Source: Candidatus Dadabacteria bacterium (GTDB taxonomy: Bacteria; Desulfobacterota_D; UBA1144; Nemesobacterales; Nemesobacteraceae). From it: a DNA stretch of 64,000 nt. The stretch lies in assembly GCA_022822065.1 (NCBI GenBank), contig JAJECI010000007.1, positions 198,346 through 262,345 on the forward strand, written 5' to 3'. The position numbers and the translations under genes are program-made. Below, piece after piece: positions 18,269 to 29,662 of this stretch. The notes beneath the pieces were generated by a model, which was given only the letters and a program-made list of their open reading frames with translations, was not told the DNA's origin and ran no database searches. Every line of letters begins with the position of its first letter. Position 1 is the stretch's first letter.

Positions 18269-19084
18269 ATGAACGAGAAACGCATAGGGGTAGATTATTC
18301 CGAGCTTCACCAGCTTGACAGTCCCGCAAACAGGCTCATAAGAGAATCCATCTGGGGAATAGAGGATGACATAGGACAGCAGTCGTTCATCACTCCCCGT
18401 TATCTTGATCAGCTGATCCCCAGACTCGGCATAGGGGAAACGACGCATGTGCTTGACGTGGGAAGCGGAGCGGGCGGTCCCGCGGTATACATAGCCGACG
18501 GAACCGGATGCAGGGTATCCGGGATAGAGATTAACGAGGTCGGAGTCGACGTATCGAGAAAACTCGCGAAAAACTCCGGGCTTGAGAAACAAACGGAATT
18601 TCATCTAGGCGACGCGATGGAAATGCCGTTTACTGAAAACACGTTTGATCTAGCAATAAGTCTTAACGTGATGAACGTGTTTGAGGACAAGACGGGACTT
18701 TTCAAAGAAGTTCTCAGAGTACTTAAGCCTTCTGGAACGTGGGCGTTTCTAAGCGGAACCTTCGAGATATCCGGTGATGAGGAAACAAAGCAGAAGATGG
18801 CGAGGGGCTATCTTATCCCGCAATATTACGATTCGCTTGAAAGTTACAGAAAAAAGCTTGAATCGGCCGGATTTCGTATCGAGGAAATAACAGAGTACGT
18901 GGCTGATTTCCGGGTTCAGGTTAAAAATTGGGGGGACGCCTACAGGAAACACTCCGCTGTGATCGCCGAAGAGCAGGGAGAGGAAAATACCCGCTATCAC
19001 GTTGAGTACTTCGATACGTATCTGAAACTGGTTGACGAGGGGAGGGCCTCAAATCATCTCGTCATATGCTCAAAACCCGAATAA
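18269..19084 (+). CDS. Class I SAM-dependent methyltransferase, sarcosine/dimethylglycine N-methyltransferase-like
   Basis: A 271-residue Methyltransf_11 enzyme. SAM motif I is LDVGSGAGGPAVYIA (about 62-76), motif II runs GIEINEVGVDVSR, and DLAISLNVMNVF precedes a motif III FKEVLRVLKPSGTWAF. The N-terminal YSELHQLDSPANRL lid and overall length resemble glycine-betaine pathway N-methyltransferases, but substrate cannot be proved. It follows the porin terminator by about 126 bases and a TGGAGGAAA ribosome site precedes the ATG. Confidence 0.8.
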   Translation: MNEKRIGVDYSELHQLDSPANRLIRESIWGIEDDIGQQSFITPRYLDQLIPRLGIGETTHVLDVGSGAGGPAVYIADGTGCRVSGIEINEVGVDVSRKLAKNSGLEKQTEFHLGDAMEMPFTENTFDLAISLNVMNVFEDKTGLFKEVLRVLKPSGTWAFLSGTFEISGDEETKQKMARGYLIPQYYDSLESYRKKLESAGFRIEEITEYVADFRVQVKNWGDAYRKHSAVIAEEQGEENTRYHVEYFDTYLKLVDEGRASNHLVICSKPE

Positions 19085-19265
19085 GGTTTATCAATCCAAG
19101 GGTCACTTCATTAGTTGTTCATCGCAATCCGGTTCTTCTAGCAGCGCAAAACAGCAGCCTAAGAACGGCTACCCACGGCATTTAACATTATCGCTTGACA
19201 TAGCTTAAGGAAAAAGTAGAGAATGTAAGTGTGAGTTCGGAGTTCTAGGAGGAGGGATGTGTGCT

Positions 19266-19979
19266 ATGAGGGGATGCGCTTTTGGAATAATTTTTGCCGT
19301 GATAAGTGCGGTTATGGTCGTTCCGGCCCTCGCCGGCGACACCGCTGGTGCTGCCGATAAAAGTATTGTGACAGCCAGTGATGTAGTCGACAAGGACACT
19401 CTTAAAAGTTTTGTTACGCGTGCGAAAAACTACATTGAAGCCGCTAACACTCCTAGCGAGCTTTTCACCGTACTGAGAGAACTTAGAACCGATGAAACTT
19501 GGAGAAAAGGTTCTATCTACCTCTTTATCATACAAAGGCCCACAGAAACCGGGGGCGAAATAGTTATTTTTAACGCGAGCGATCGTGACGCTGAAGGGGC
19601 ATCCATGCATGTCCTGGACATAGACGGCACTGATGTCGGCCATGAATTTGAAAAGAAGGTATATGAGGGGGATGGCTTTATAGAGTACAGATGGGACAAT
19701 CCGTCAGTCTCCGGAGACGAATTGAATGAACCAGGAAAAGTCCCCGGCACCTCGCGGAAGCTTAGCTACGCAGTAGATCTAACCCTTATTGGCCACCCAG
19801 AGGATCTGATGCTGGGAGCCGGCTTTTATCTAGATCCACCTCCGGCAAGTAAAAAAGGATGCGCGATCGCGGCAACAGGAAGCGGAAACCCCTCTCAAAA
19901 CTCCATATTCAACCTATTTTTGATGGTATCCGCCTTGTTCATAGCGGTCTCGTGGAAAAGTCGCCCGGAGAAAAAATGA
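19266..19979 (+). CDS. Secreted single-Cache-domain protein with a GC-type C-terminal sorting tail
   Basis: Signal peptide (MRGCAFGIIF...PALA), then a helix-plus-sheet region matching Cache-type sensing domains: a long N-terminal helix with FVTRAKNYIEAANTP, the strand VLDIDGTDVGHEFEK, FIEYRWDNPSVSG, and KLSYAVDLTL...LMLGAGFYLD. It ends with Gly-Cys, a hydrophobic helix and a basic tip (from GCAIAATGSG at about residue 198 of this start, to SRPEKK). This tail design resembles the MYXO/JDVT-CTERM type signals that are processed at a Cys by an intramembrane protease. A related tail occurs in the protein at 44912. The start at 19266 was chosen for spacing from GGAGGAGGG; 19257 is an alternative. 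Confidence 0.75.
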   Translation: MRGCAFGIIFAVISAVMVVPALAGDTAGAADKSIVTASDVVDKDTLKSFVTRAKNYIEAANTPSELFTVLRELRTDETWRKGSIYLFIIQRPTETGGEIVIFNASDRDAEGASMHVLDIDGTDVGHEFEKKVYEGDGFIEYRWDNPSVSGDELNEPGKVPGTSRKLSYAVDLTLIGHPEDLMLGAGFYLDPPPASKKGCAIAATGSGNPSQNSIFNLFLMVSALFIAVSWKSRPEKK

Positions 19980-20001
19980 ACTCAGGCCGGGTTTTGTTTT
20001 G

Positions 20002-20036
20002 GGGGAGGCACTCGAAAAACTGCTTCCCCTTTTTTT
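20002..20036 (+). terminator. Intrinsic terminator after the Cache gene
   Basis: Arms GGGGAGGCA (20002-20010) and TGCTTCCCC (20021-20029) pair with one G-T wobble around a 10-base loop and run into seven T. It ends the Cache gene unit. Confidence 0.85.
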
Positions 20037-20089
20037 CGGCCAGTTCACTTCCTTTTTCTTCTATCCACTCTCCCGGTTTCCTCACACAG

Positions 20090-20731
20090 TTACACAGCCG
20101 GGTGACCCTTAAGAACGGAGCAAAGATCCCTTGAAGCCCCCTCAGGGTCGTCTGACCCGAAAACGCTTGTTATGACCGCTACACCGTCCACCCCGGTAGC
20201 AAGCACCTGCGCCGCATTGTGGGGAAATATCCCCCCTATGGCGAATATCGGAATCCCCGTGATAGCGGTTTTCGCCTCGATCAGAGTTTCAAAAGGGGTG
20301 GGTACTCTGCCGGGTTTTGTCGGAGTGGCCCAAGGCGTGCCGAAAACAACGTAATTGGCACCCATTCTCTCGGCGTGTATACCTCTCGGAAGAGAACCGT
20401 AACAGGAAACGCCTATGATGGCACCGTTACCCAGCTTCTTTCTCGTGGGTATTATGTTCGGATCGTCCTCGCCCAGATGCACTCCGTCGGCCTTTATTTC
20501 CATCATGAGTTCCGGCGAGTCGTTTATTATAAGCGGCACTCCGTATCTCTTCGTAATACCGAGAAGCTCCCTGCCCAAGGCGACGACTTCTGAGCGGGGG
20601 GAAGTTTTATCCCTTAACTGAACGATATTAGCTCCTCCTGCCAACGATTTCTCAACTGTTTCGCAGAAAGAATGGCGGGGAATCAGCCCCTCGCCGGTAA
20701 TCACGTAAAGTCCCCTAAGTTCAAAACCCAT
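20090..20731 (-). CDS. thiE: Thiamine-phosphate synthase ThiE
   Basis: It joins the pyrimidine and thiazole halves of thiamine phosphate. The 213-residue TIM barrel shows LYVITGEGL, the pyrophosphate-binding VQLRDKTS, IINDSPELMMEIKADGVHLGEDD, and the phosphate loop IFAIGGI near the C-terminus. The ATG at 20731 was chosen; a TTG at 20743 is in frame but has no better ribosome site. It is the last gene of mscS-argH-thiE. No TPP riboswitch is seen. Confidence 0.93.
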   Translation of the reverse strand: MGFELRGLYVITGEGLIPRHSFCETVEKSLAGGANIVQLRDKTSPRSEVVALGRELLGITKRYGVPLIINDSPELMMEIKADGVHLGEDDPNIIPTRKKLGNGAIIGVSCYGSLPRGIHAERMGANYVVFGTPWATPTKPGRVPTPFETLIEAKTAITGIPIFAIGGIFPHNAAQVLATGVDGVAVITSVFGSDDPEGASRDLCSVLKGHPAV

Positions 20732-20782
20732 GGCGCACCGCAAACAGAATGAAAACCATTGCCGACCCTTTCGGAGAAACGG

Positions 20783-22168
20783 CTACATGCATTTTTTGAG
20801 GAACCTTCTGGCGTTCGCTATCTCTTTTCTAACGTTTGAGGTTGAAGTGCCGCCTAGGGAATTCCTGCTCTCAACGGAACCCGAGAGCGTTATCACCTGG
20901 AAAATGTCCTCGTCGATTTTTTTGGAAAACCTGCGGAATTCGGAGAGCTTAAGATCTGATAGTTCCTTTCCGCCTCGCTCGGCGTAAGAAACTATCTTTC
21001 CCACGGTTTCGTGGGCCGAGCGGAACGGGACACCCTTGCGGGCCAGATAGTCCGCCACGTCGGTTGCGGTGACAAAGCCTCCCCGAAGCGCTTTTTTCAT
21101 GTTTTCCTGCTTGAATTCCAGCGTTTTCAGCATTTCGATATTAACCCCAAGGCAAAGCTTTACAGTGTCAACCGTATCGAAAAGAGGCTCCTTGTCCTCC
21201 TGCATGTCCCTGTTGTAGGAAAGCGGAAGTCCTTTCATCAGAGTCAGGAGCGCGCTCAGGTTTCCATAGACTCTGGCGGTTTTTCCCCGGGTGAGTTCTG
21301 ACATGTCGGGATTCTTTTTCTGGGGCATTATGCTTGAACCCGTGGTGAACCCGTCCCCGAGATCAACGAAGTCAAACTCCTTTGCGCTCCACAAAACAAG
21401 TTCTTCGGAAAGCCTGCTTAGATGCATCATCAGAACCGAGCAGCAGAATACGAACTCCGCACAGAAATCACGGTCGCTTACCGCATCGATGCTGTTTCTG
21501 GAAACCGACTTAAAACCCAGACCCTCGGCGGTCATCTCCCTGTCTATCGGAAACGAGGTTCCCGCCCCGGCGCAGCTTCCAAGCGGGCTCACATCCACCC
21601 TGGAAAGGCAGTTGATAAACCTCTCGCGGTCGCGCTTTAGCATCTCGTAGTAGGCCAGAAGATGGTGAGATAGAAGCACCGGCTGAGCGCGCTGCATGTG
21701 TGTGTAGAGAGGAAGAACCACCCCCAGGTTCTTTGCGGAAAGCTCAACAAACTGCTCCGCCAAGGAGCACACAAGAGAAATTATCCCTTCTGTCTCCTTC
21801 TTCAGGTAAAGCCTCGTGTCCGTGAGAACTTGGTCGTTTCTGCTCCTGGCGGTGTGTACCATGGCGCCCGAAGAGCCTGTTTTCTCGACAAGCCTTTTTT
21901 CTATATTGAGATGGATATCCTCGCAGCTCTCGCTGAACGCAAACTCCCCGCGGTCTATTTCCTTTTCGATCTCCCGCAGGCCCTTGGTTATTTTGGCCGC
22001 GTCCTTGCGGGAAATAATCCCGGTTTCGCGAAGCATCTTCACGTGGGCGATACTTCCCCTTATGTCTTCTTTGTAAAGACGCCTGTCGAAACTTACCGAT
22101 TCCGAGAACTTCTCGGCGATCTTGTGTGTCTGGGAAGCAAAACGGCCTCCCCACGCTTTTTTGGCCAA
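20783..22168 (-). CDS. argH: Argininosuccinate lyase
   Basis: It splits argininosuccinate to arginine and fumarate, the last step of arginine synthesis. The 461-residue protein has the fumarase/lyase superfamily signature GSSIMPQKKNPD, plus WGGRFASQTHKIAEKFSESV and AVSDRDFCAEF. TTG at 22168 is taken as start because it gives the usual family opening (LAKKAWGGRF), lies 1 base after the mscS stop and has GGGAG 6 bases upstream; the ATG at 22216 would overlap mscS. It sits between mscS and thiE on one transcript. Confidence 0.95.
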   Translation of the reverse strand: MAKKAWGGRFASQTHKIAEKFSESVSFDRRLYKEDIRGSIAHVKMLRETGIISRKDAAKITKGLREIEKEIDRGEFAFSESCEDIHLNIEKRLVEKTGSSGAMVHTARSRNDQVLTDTRLYLKKETEGIISLVCSLAEQFVELSAKNLGVVLPLYTHMQRAQPVLLSHHLLAYYEMLKRDRERFINCLSRVDVSPLGSCAGAGTSFPIDREMTAEGLGFKSVSRNSIDAVSDRDFCAEFVFCCSVLMMHLSRLSEELVLWSAKEFDFVDLGDGFTTGSSIMPQKKNPDMSELTRGKTARVYGNLSALLTLMKGLPLSYNRDMQEDKEPLFDTVDTVKLCLGVNIEMLKTLEFKQENMKKALRGGFVTATDVADYLARKGVPFRSAHETVGKIVSYAERGGKELSDLKLSEFRRFSKKIDEDIFQVITLSGSVESRNSLGGTSTSNVRKEIANARRFLKKCM

Positions 22169-22169
22169 C

Positions 22170-23261
22170 TCAGTCTCCCGCTCCCGCGCCGGTTGAATCA
22201 GCTTGCGTCGAATCAAGAAAAACCTTCCGAGTTGGATAGGCGAACTCTATTCCCTCCTCGGAGAACCTTTTGAATATCTTGAGATTAATTCTCTGCTGCA
22301 AATCCATGTAATCTTCGAATAAAGGACTAAGAACAAAGTAAACTATTTCATAGTTAAGGGAAAAATCACCGTAACCGCTGAAATGCGCCCTGTCGAATCT
22401 CGCCTTCGGTTCCGCGTCTATTATCTCCTTTACCAATTCGGGTACTCTCGCAAGGTTATCGTAGGACGTTTCGTAAACAACGCCGAGTGAAAAAAGAATC
22501 CTGCGAGAGTCCATCCTCTTATAGTTTTTTATACGGCTTTGCAGCAGGTCGCCATTCGACAGAACAAGCTGTTCTCCCGAAATGCTCCTGACGCGGGTGG
22601 TCTTAAGTCCTATGTGCTCGACATCCCCCCTCATATCGCCTACCACGATGAAATCACCGACTTCAAAGGGTTTGTCTAAAATGATGGAAAGTGAGGCTAT
22701 CACATCGCCCAGAACGTTCTGAAGCGCAAGCGCCACGGCTATGCCTCCCACGCCGAGCCCGGCGATTATCGTAGTCGGGTCAAAACCCAGGTTGTCGATC
22801 GTTAGAATTAAGAGAATTACCCAGAGGACCGACTTCGCGAAAAAACCGAGACTTCTTACGTGCGTTATGGAAGCACCGGCACCGGTGCCGATTTCCGAGA
22901 GCTTTTTCCCTACGTAGTAGTCGATGAAACCGCCCCCCCATAAACCGACCTGAACGAGAAGGCAGATAATTACCACGCTTTTGCGGAATTCCCTTACCTG
23001 CTGGGTGAGGTCAAGGAAGAAGGTCGCCACGTAGACCGAGAAGATTATGATCAGTATTATGCTGGTTTTGCCCAAGAGTGCCGAAACCAGATCATCAAGA
23101 TCGGTTTCAGTTTTCTCGGCAAGACTGGCAAACGACCTTATGAACCTTTTCAGGATAAAATTAAAGACTAAGGCTAAAACGATCGCCGCTCCGAGAGCCC
23201 AGAGCCACGATTCAGCGGAATTGCCCAAGTAAGTCCGGCTAAATATTTCCTCGATGTTCAA
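22170..23261 (-). CDS. MscS-family mechanosensitive ion channel
   Basis: A small-conductance channel of 363 residues that releases solutes on osmotic downshift. Hydrophobic segments run about 18-37, 66-85, 95-118 and 134-160, followed by the pore helix TM3 (GLGVGGIAVALALQNVLGDV) and the beta domain (LDKPFEVGDFIVVGD, VEHIGLKTTRVRS). The C-terminal alpha/beta vestibule is present. It is the first gene of the operon with argH and thiE, with an AGGGGG site 13 bases before the ATG. Confidence 0.93.
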   Translation of the reverse strand: MNIEEIFSRTYLGNSAESWLWALGAAIVLALVFNFILKRFIRSFASLAEKTETDLDDLVSALLGKTSIILIIIFSVYVATFFLDLTQQVREFRKSVVIICLLVQVGLWGGGFIDYYVGKKLSEIGTGAGASITHVRSLGFFAKSVLWVILLILTIDNLGFDPTTIIAGLGVGGIAVALALQNVLGDVIASLSIILDKPFEVGDFIVVGDMRGDVEHIGLKTTRVRSISGEQLVLSNGDLLQSRIKNYKRMDSRRILFSLGVVYETSYDNLARVPELVKEIIDAEPKARFDRAHFSGYGDFSLNYEIVYFVLSPLFEDYMDLQQRINLKIFKRFSEEGIEFAYPTRKVFLDSTQADSTGAGAGD

Positions 23262-23366
23262 TCAAACGTTCCCCCTGATATAAAAATACGCCCGTTCTCC
23301 CCTGCGGCCATCATATAAATACCCGCTCGAATAACCTTAAACAACAAAAAAAGCCAGTGGAAAGAA

Positions 23367-24002
23367 TCAGAAGGAGCTTCCGGGCTCCTTTAGGAACTCG
23401 GTTTCTTCCGGGGTGGATTCTCTCCCCAAGACCGCGTTTCTGTGGGGATACCTTCCGAATCTTCTTATTATGTCAGAGTGCCGTCCCGCGAAATCCGTGG
23501 AACAGGCCAGGGTTTCCCTGATCTGGGGGTGCGAGGCGTACTCACTTTCAAGGGCGGAGTATTTCCGAACGCTAAGGTCCTGGATCTCCGGATCCTCCGA
23601 ATGCATAAGCGGCAGGTAGAAAAATGTCCTGTGCATTGGGTGAAGGTCTCGATCAAGTCCCTTCTCAATACCCTCAAGGCACGTGCGAAGCGCCAGTGAG
23701 TCCCTTGAAAACGCTCCCGGGGTATCGCGGTAGATGTTCCTTGGAAACTGATCGACAACTATTATAAACGCCACGGTGCCCAAGGGCGTTTCGAGCCAAT
23801 GGGAGAGCTCCCCTTTTTCGGCAAGCAGAACATATTTTTCGAATCTCTCCCTCACAATATTGTCGAACTCCTCTGACTTCATCCACCATGTCATCTGCTT
23901 CTTTTCATCCGGCAGTTCGCCCTCGCGCAGATCACCGAACCAGAAACGCAGCACCTCGGAGATTTCTTCGTGTTCGTCCGTCGCTGAAACTTCTTTTTTC
24001 AT
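23367..24002 (-). CDS. DUF924 family protein
   Basis: A 211-residue soluble helical protein of DUF924. Family signatures are VLRFWFGD near the start, TPLGTVAFIIVVDQFPRN in the middle, RTFFYLPLMHSED and a late RFGRYPHRN. Function is unknown; the fold is TPR-like. The start was set at ATG 24002, which gives the usual family length. An ATG 45 bases earlier is in frame and cannot be excluded. It is divergent from the nrdJ promoter region and has no operon partner. Confidence 0.88.
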   Translation of the reverse strand: MKKEVSATDEHEEISEVLRFWFGDLREGELPDEKKQMTWWMKSEEFDNIVRERFEKYVLLAEKGELSHWLETPLGTVAFIIVVDQFPRNIYRDTPGAFSRDSLALRTCLEGIEKGLDRDLHPMHRTFFYLPLMHSEDPEIQDLSVRKYSALESEYASHPQIRETLACSTDFAGRHSDIIRRFGRYPHRNAVLGRESTPEETEFLKEPGSSF

Positions 24003-24227
24003 GCCCGAGAGTATAACACAGGGGATAGCGTTCCTCACAAAAACCATATTCTCTGATCCTGAGTCTCTTTCTCCACGCTTATGAAGAAAAATTTTATCGT
24101 TTCAGGGTTACCAAAAAACTTTTACGATTCAGGGATAATTATCTGATCTCACTGAAATTTTAGGATCAGATGGTTTCTCTTTATAGGGACCTCTTTAACT
24201 TTATCTTCACAAAAATAAAATAGTCTC

Positions 24228-24257
24228 TTGACAATACCCAATATATTGTGTTTAAAT
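24228..24257 (+). promoter_or_regulatory. Sigma-70 promoter for nrdJ
   Basis: A perfect TTGACA (24228-24233) is followed after 17 bases by TTTAAA (24251-24256; TTAAAT one base later is the alternative). An NrdR-box-like sequence fills the spacer. A leader of about 80 bases leads to the GTG at 24341 behind AAAGGAGG. The upstream part of the 338-base gap (24003-24227) is AT-rich and shows no feature. Confidence 0.7.
24236..24251. promoter_or_regulatory. NrdR box (first, near-consensus)
   Basis: The 16 bases acccaatatattgtgt match the known NrdR-box pattern ACAC(A/T)ATATAT(A/T)GTGT at all but one position, with a 10-base perfect palindrome CAATATATTG at its core. It lies wholly between the -35 and -10 elements, where binding would block RNA polymerase. 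Confidence 0.65.
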
Positions 24258-24266
24258 AAAATTCAC

Positions 24267-24282
24267 GCACAAGATAAGCAAT
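24267..24282. promoter_or_regulatory. Possible second, degenerate NrdR box
   Basis: The left half (cacaagata) fits the box pattern, while the right half is poor. Its centre is 31 bases from the first box, the spacing known for paired NrdR boxes. The same bases form the left arm of a 13-base hairpin (24263-24275 with 24285-24297, one mismatch), so this could instead be a leader structure. Confidence 0.35.
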
Positions 24283-24340
24283 ACATCTTGTACGTGAGCT
24301 GGAAGGGAATACTTATAACGGAACAGAAAAGGAGGAAAGA

Positions 24341-26830
24341 GTGCCCGGAGATAAAAACCACCCTGAAATCGTTGCGAATGGAACATCTGATCACGAAACT
24401 ACAGCCACCGATGAACAAGAAACTCAGATTCAAGAACCCTCTCCGGAGCATGTAAAAGCCCCAAGCGACACTATAGATATTCCCGCAGAAACAGTTGACG
24501 CCTTCGGTGGAGACAAGCTCAGGGCACGGGTTTTCTACGAAAAATACGCTCTTCGCGACATAAAGGGAGAAATAATAGAAAAAACTCCGGAGCAGATGTG
24601 GCGAAGGGTTGCCAGGGAAATAGCATCCCCCGAAGAAAAAAAGGAACTGAGGAAGCAGTGGGAGGAAAATTTCTACTGGCTCCTCTCCGATTTCAAGTTC
24701 ATCCCCGGCGGAAGGATTCTCTTCGGTGCCGGCCAGAAAAGAAGGGCCACGCTCCTTAACTGTTACTACATGCCGATAAAGGAAGATTCCATAGAGGGGA
24801 TATTCGAGTGGTGCAAGGAAGCCGCCAGAACTTATTCTTTCGGCGGAGGAGTCGGAACCGACATATCGGTCCTGAGGCCGAAAGGTTCCCCGGTGAACAA
24901 TTCAGCCATATACTCGACGGGAGCCGTATCGTTCATGGACCTTCTGTCGACCACAACCGGAACCATAGGACAGGCAGGAAGAAGGGGAGCCCTTATGATA
25001 ACCATGAAGGTTGATCACCCCGACATAATGGGTTTCCTCGACATAAAGAATGACGAGGCAAGATCAAAGGTCCAGTTCGCCAATATCTCGGTTAAGGTGG
25101 ATGACAAGTTCATGGAGGCCGTGGAGAAAGACACGGACTACGAACTCAGTTTCTCAAACGAGAAAACCGAAATAAAAAGAACCGTGCGGGCCCGCCAGAT
25201 ATGGGACAAGCTGGTTAAATCTGCCTGGTCCTCGGCCGAGCCCGGACTTATTTTCTGGGACACGGTCAAAAGATACTCGCCCACCGAGTACGCCAACATG
25301 GAAGTAAACGGCGTGAACCCGTGCAGCGAGCAGGCGCTTGAGGATTACGGGAACTGCTGCCTCGGAAACGTAAACCTCTCAATGTTCGTCAAAAACGCTT
25401 TCGAGGAAGATGCGGCGATAGAATGGGAGGAACTCGAAAAAGCTTTTCGCTACAGCGTCAGGTTCCTCGACGACATACTGGACTACAACATTGAAAAACA
25501 CCCTCTAAGCTTCCAGACAAAAGCGTCTCTGAGGTCAAGGAGAATAGGGGTCGGGTTCACCGGACTGGGGGACATGCTTGCGAAGCTCAACATAAAATAC
25601 GATACAGATGAAGGCATAAAATTCACTGACGAGCTTTTCGAGCACGTAAAAAACATCGTCTACGAAGCCAGTTCCGACCTTGCCAAAGAGAAGGGAACTT
25701 TCCCCGTGTTTGACCTAAAAACCCATATCGCGAATCCGTTCGTAAAGAGCATGCGCGACAACGTAATGAGCAAGATAAAGAAGCAGGGCCTTAGAAACGC
25801 ATGCATACTCACGGTTCCGCCCGTCGGAAGCGGTTCGGTTCTCGCGGGAACCACAAGCGGCGTTGAGCCCATGTTTGCCCTGTCTTATCTCCGGCGCTCA
25901 GAATCCCTCTCGGAAGGAGAATTCAAAGTCTATCATCCGCTTGTTTCTGAGTATATGGAGAAATTCGGACTGGATGACGAGGCGGACCTTCCAGACACGT
26001 TTGTCACCTCCCATGATATAAAGCCGGAACTTCGGGTCCGCATGCAAGCCGCTATTCAGAAGCACATAGATTCGTGCATATCAAGCACCGTAAATCTTCC
26101 CAAGGACATAAGCCTTGAGGAAGTCGAAAAGATATATTTCCTCTCTTGGAAGCTCGGCTGCAAGGGAGTAACCGTCTACAGGGAAGGTTCCAGAGAAGGG
26201 ATACTGATAACAGAAGAACAGGCAAAAGAAAAAACAAGCTCTCCACCCCGGGATGAAGGGATGTCAACCACCCACTCCAACCTCACACCATCCCCTCATC
26301 CCCCTCAAAAAGAAACGGTAAAGCCCGTAACAAGACCCCAAGTCTTAGAAGGTTTTACCGAGGCGATTAAAACTGGGTACGGGAATCTCTACGTGACTGT
26401 CAACAGTTACGAAGGCAAGCCGTTTGAAGTTTTCGTCCAGATTGGAAAATCTGGATTTACCACAATGGCCGATGCCGAGGCAACTGGAAGGCTGATATCT
26501 CTGTCTCTGAGGTCTGGGGTCGATGTCAGAGATGTCGTGGAACAGCTGGAGGCCATTGGAGGTTCCTCACCAGTTTTTTCGGGAGGACAGATCATAATGT
26601 CCGTCCCCGACGCCATAGCCAAGGTGCTGAGAAGACGCTTCATCCCCGAGGGAAAAAAAAACGCTGATGAAGGCGAGCCGGAAGTAATGGCGGCAAAAGC
26701 AAACGGCGGCGCGGGCAAAGTTTCCGCGGACCTGATGCTCGAGCAGTGCCCGGACTGCGGAGACAGAGCACTCGCGTTTGAATCGGGGTGTGTCACGTGC
26801 CGGAGTTGCGGATTCTCTAAGTGCAGCTAA
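24341..26830 (+). CDS. nrdJ: Ribonucleotide reductase, adenosylcobalamin-dependent (class II, NrdJ)
   Basis: It reduces ribonucleotides to deoxyribonucleotides with coenzyme B12, so needs neither oxygen nor a radical partner subunit. The 829 residues include a low-complexity head (1-45), the barrel with Cys141 (LNCYYMP) and Cys339, the radical-site motif NPCSE (326-330), and PPVGSGSVLAGTTSGVEPMF. A TSCPD domain (about 678-770) follows a proline/serine linker, and the end is a CxxC...CxxC zinc-ribbon (CPDCG, CRSCG). The ATP-cone is not seen. GTG start with AAAGGAGG. No other nrd gene is in the window. Confidence 0.96.
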   Translation: MPGDKNHPEIVANGTSDHETTATDEQETQIQEPSPEHVKAPSDTIDIPAETVDAFGGDKLRARVFYEKYALRDIKGEIIEKTPEQMWRRVAREIASPEEKKELRKQWEENFYWLLSDFKFIPGGRILFGAGQKRRATLLNCYYMPIKEDSIEGIFEWCKEAARTYSFGGGVGTDISVLRPKGSPVNNSAIYSTGAVSFMDLLSTTTGTIGQAGRRGALMITMKVDHPDIMGFLDIKNDEARSKVQFANISVKVDDKFMEAVEKDTDYELSFSNEKTEIKRTVRARQIWDKLVKSAWSSAEPGLIFWDTVKRYSPTEYANMEVNGVNPCSEQALEDYGNCCLGNVNLSMFVKNAFEEDAAIEWEELEKAFRYSVRFLDDILDYNIEKHPLSFQTKASLRSRRIGVGFTGLGDMLAKLNIKYDTDEGIKFTDELFEHVKNIVYEASSDLAKEKGTFPVFDLKTHIANPFVKSMRDNVMSKIKKQGLRNACILTVPPVGSGSVLAGTTSGVEPMFALSYLRRSESLSEGEFKVYHPLVSEYMEKFGLDDEADLPDTFVTSHDIKPELRVRMQAAIQKHIDSCISSTVNLPKDISLEEVEKIYFLSWKLGCKGVTVYREGSREGILITEEQAKEKTSSPPRDEGMSTTHSNLTPSPHPPQKETVKPVTRPQVLEGFTEAIKTGYGNLYVTVNSYEGKPFEVFVQIGKSGFTTMADAEATGRLISLSLRSGVDVRDVVEQLEAIGGSSPVFSGGQIIMSVPDAIAKVLRRRFIPEGKKNADEGEPEVMAAKANGGAGKVSADLMLEQCPDCGDRALAFESGCVTCRSCGFSKCS

Positions 26831-26868
26831 ACTGCCGGTTGAGTACTGGGAAAATCTGAAAAAAAAGC

Positions 26869-27270
26869 TTACTCTCCAGCCCGCGCACGAGCTATCCTGA
26901 GCTTTTTATCAAGTTCCTCTCTCTGCGAGGGTTCCGCGTCCTGAAGTTCGTCAAGTTCCCTCTGGAAACCCTCGGCGTCTTTTCTGGCGGCTGCGACGTC
27001 AACCTCTTCGGGATCCTCCGACTGGTCGGTGAGAATACTGATGGTATCATCCTTTATGTCCGCAAGACCGCCGTGGATTATAAGAGTATTTTCCCCTGAC
27101 TCCTCGGTTTTGAACCTAAGCCTCCCCGGATGGAGCACGGAAAGAAAAGGCACGTGACCCGGCAAGACACCGAATTCCCCCATCTGGCCAGGGGCGACCA
27201 GTTCCTCAACCTCGCCGTCAAACACGAGCTTTTCCGGGGTTATGATCTTGAGTCGCAGTTTTTCAGCCAA
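26869..27270 (-). CDS. atpC: ATP synthase F1 epsilon subunit
   Basis: The rotor subunit that contacts the c-ring and can inhibit ATP hydrolysis. It is 133 residues with the N-terminal beta sandwich (VEELVAPGQMGEFGVLPGHVPFLS) and the C-terminal helical pair rich in Glu/Asp. It ends the atpXFHAGDC operon and is convergent with nrdJ, 38 bases from its stop. Confidence 0.97.
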   Translation of the reverse strand: MAEKLRLKIITPEKLVFDGEVEELVAPGQMGEFGVLPGHVPFLSVLHPGRLRFKTEESGENTLIIHGGLADIKDDTISILTDQSEDPEEVDVAAARKDAEGFQRELDELQDAEPSQREELDKKLRIARARAGE

Positions 27271-27285
27271 TTTCCAGATCTCCCG

Positions 27286-29642
<2,357 letters not shown>

Positions 29643-29662
29643 TATCTTTTCCCGCTACTGCG

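Noticed and set aside
20732-20782. TPP riboswitch in front of thiE
   Set aside because: The argH-thiE gap is too short (about 50 bases) and lacks the CTGAGA and ACC(T)GA boxes.
24003-24340. Cobalamin riboswitch before nrdJ
   Set aside because: None of the conserved B12-box blocks found at 53321-53512 occur here.
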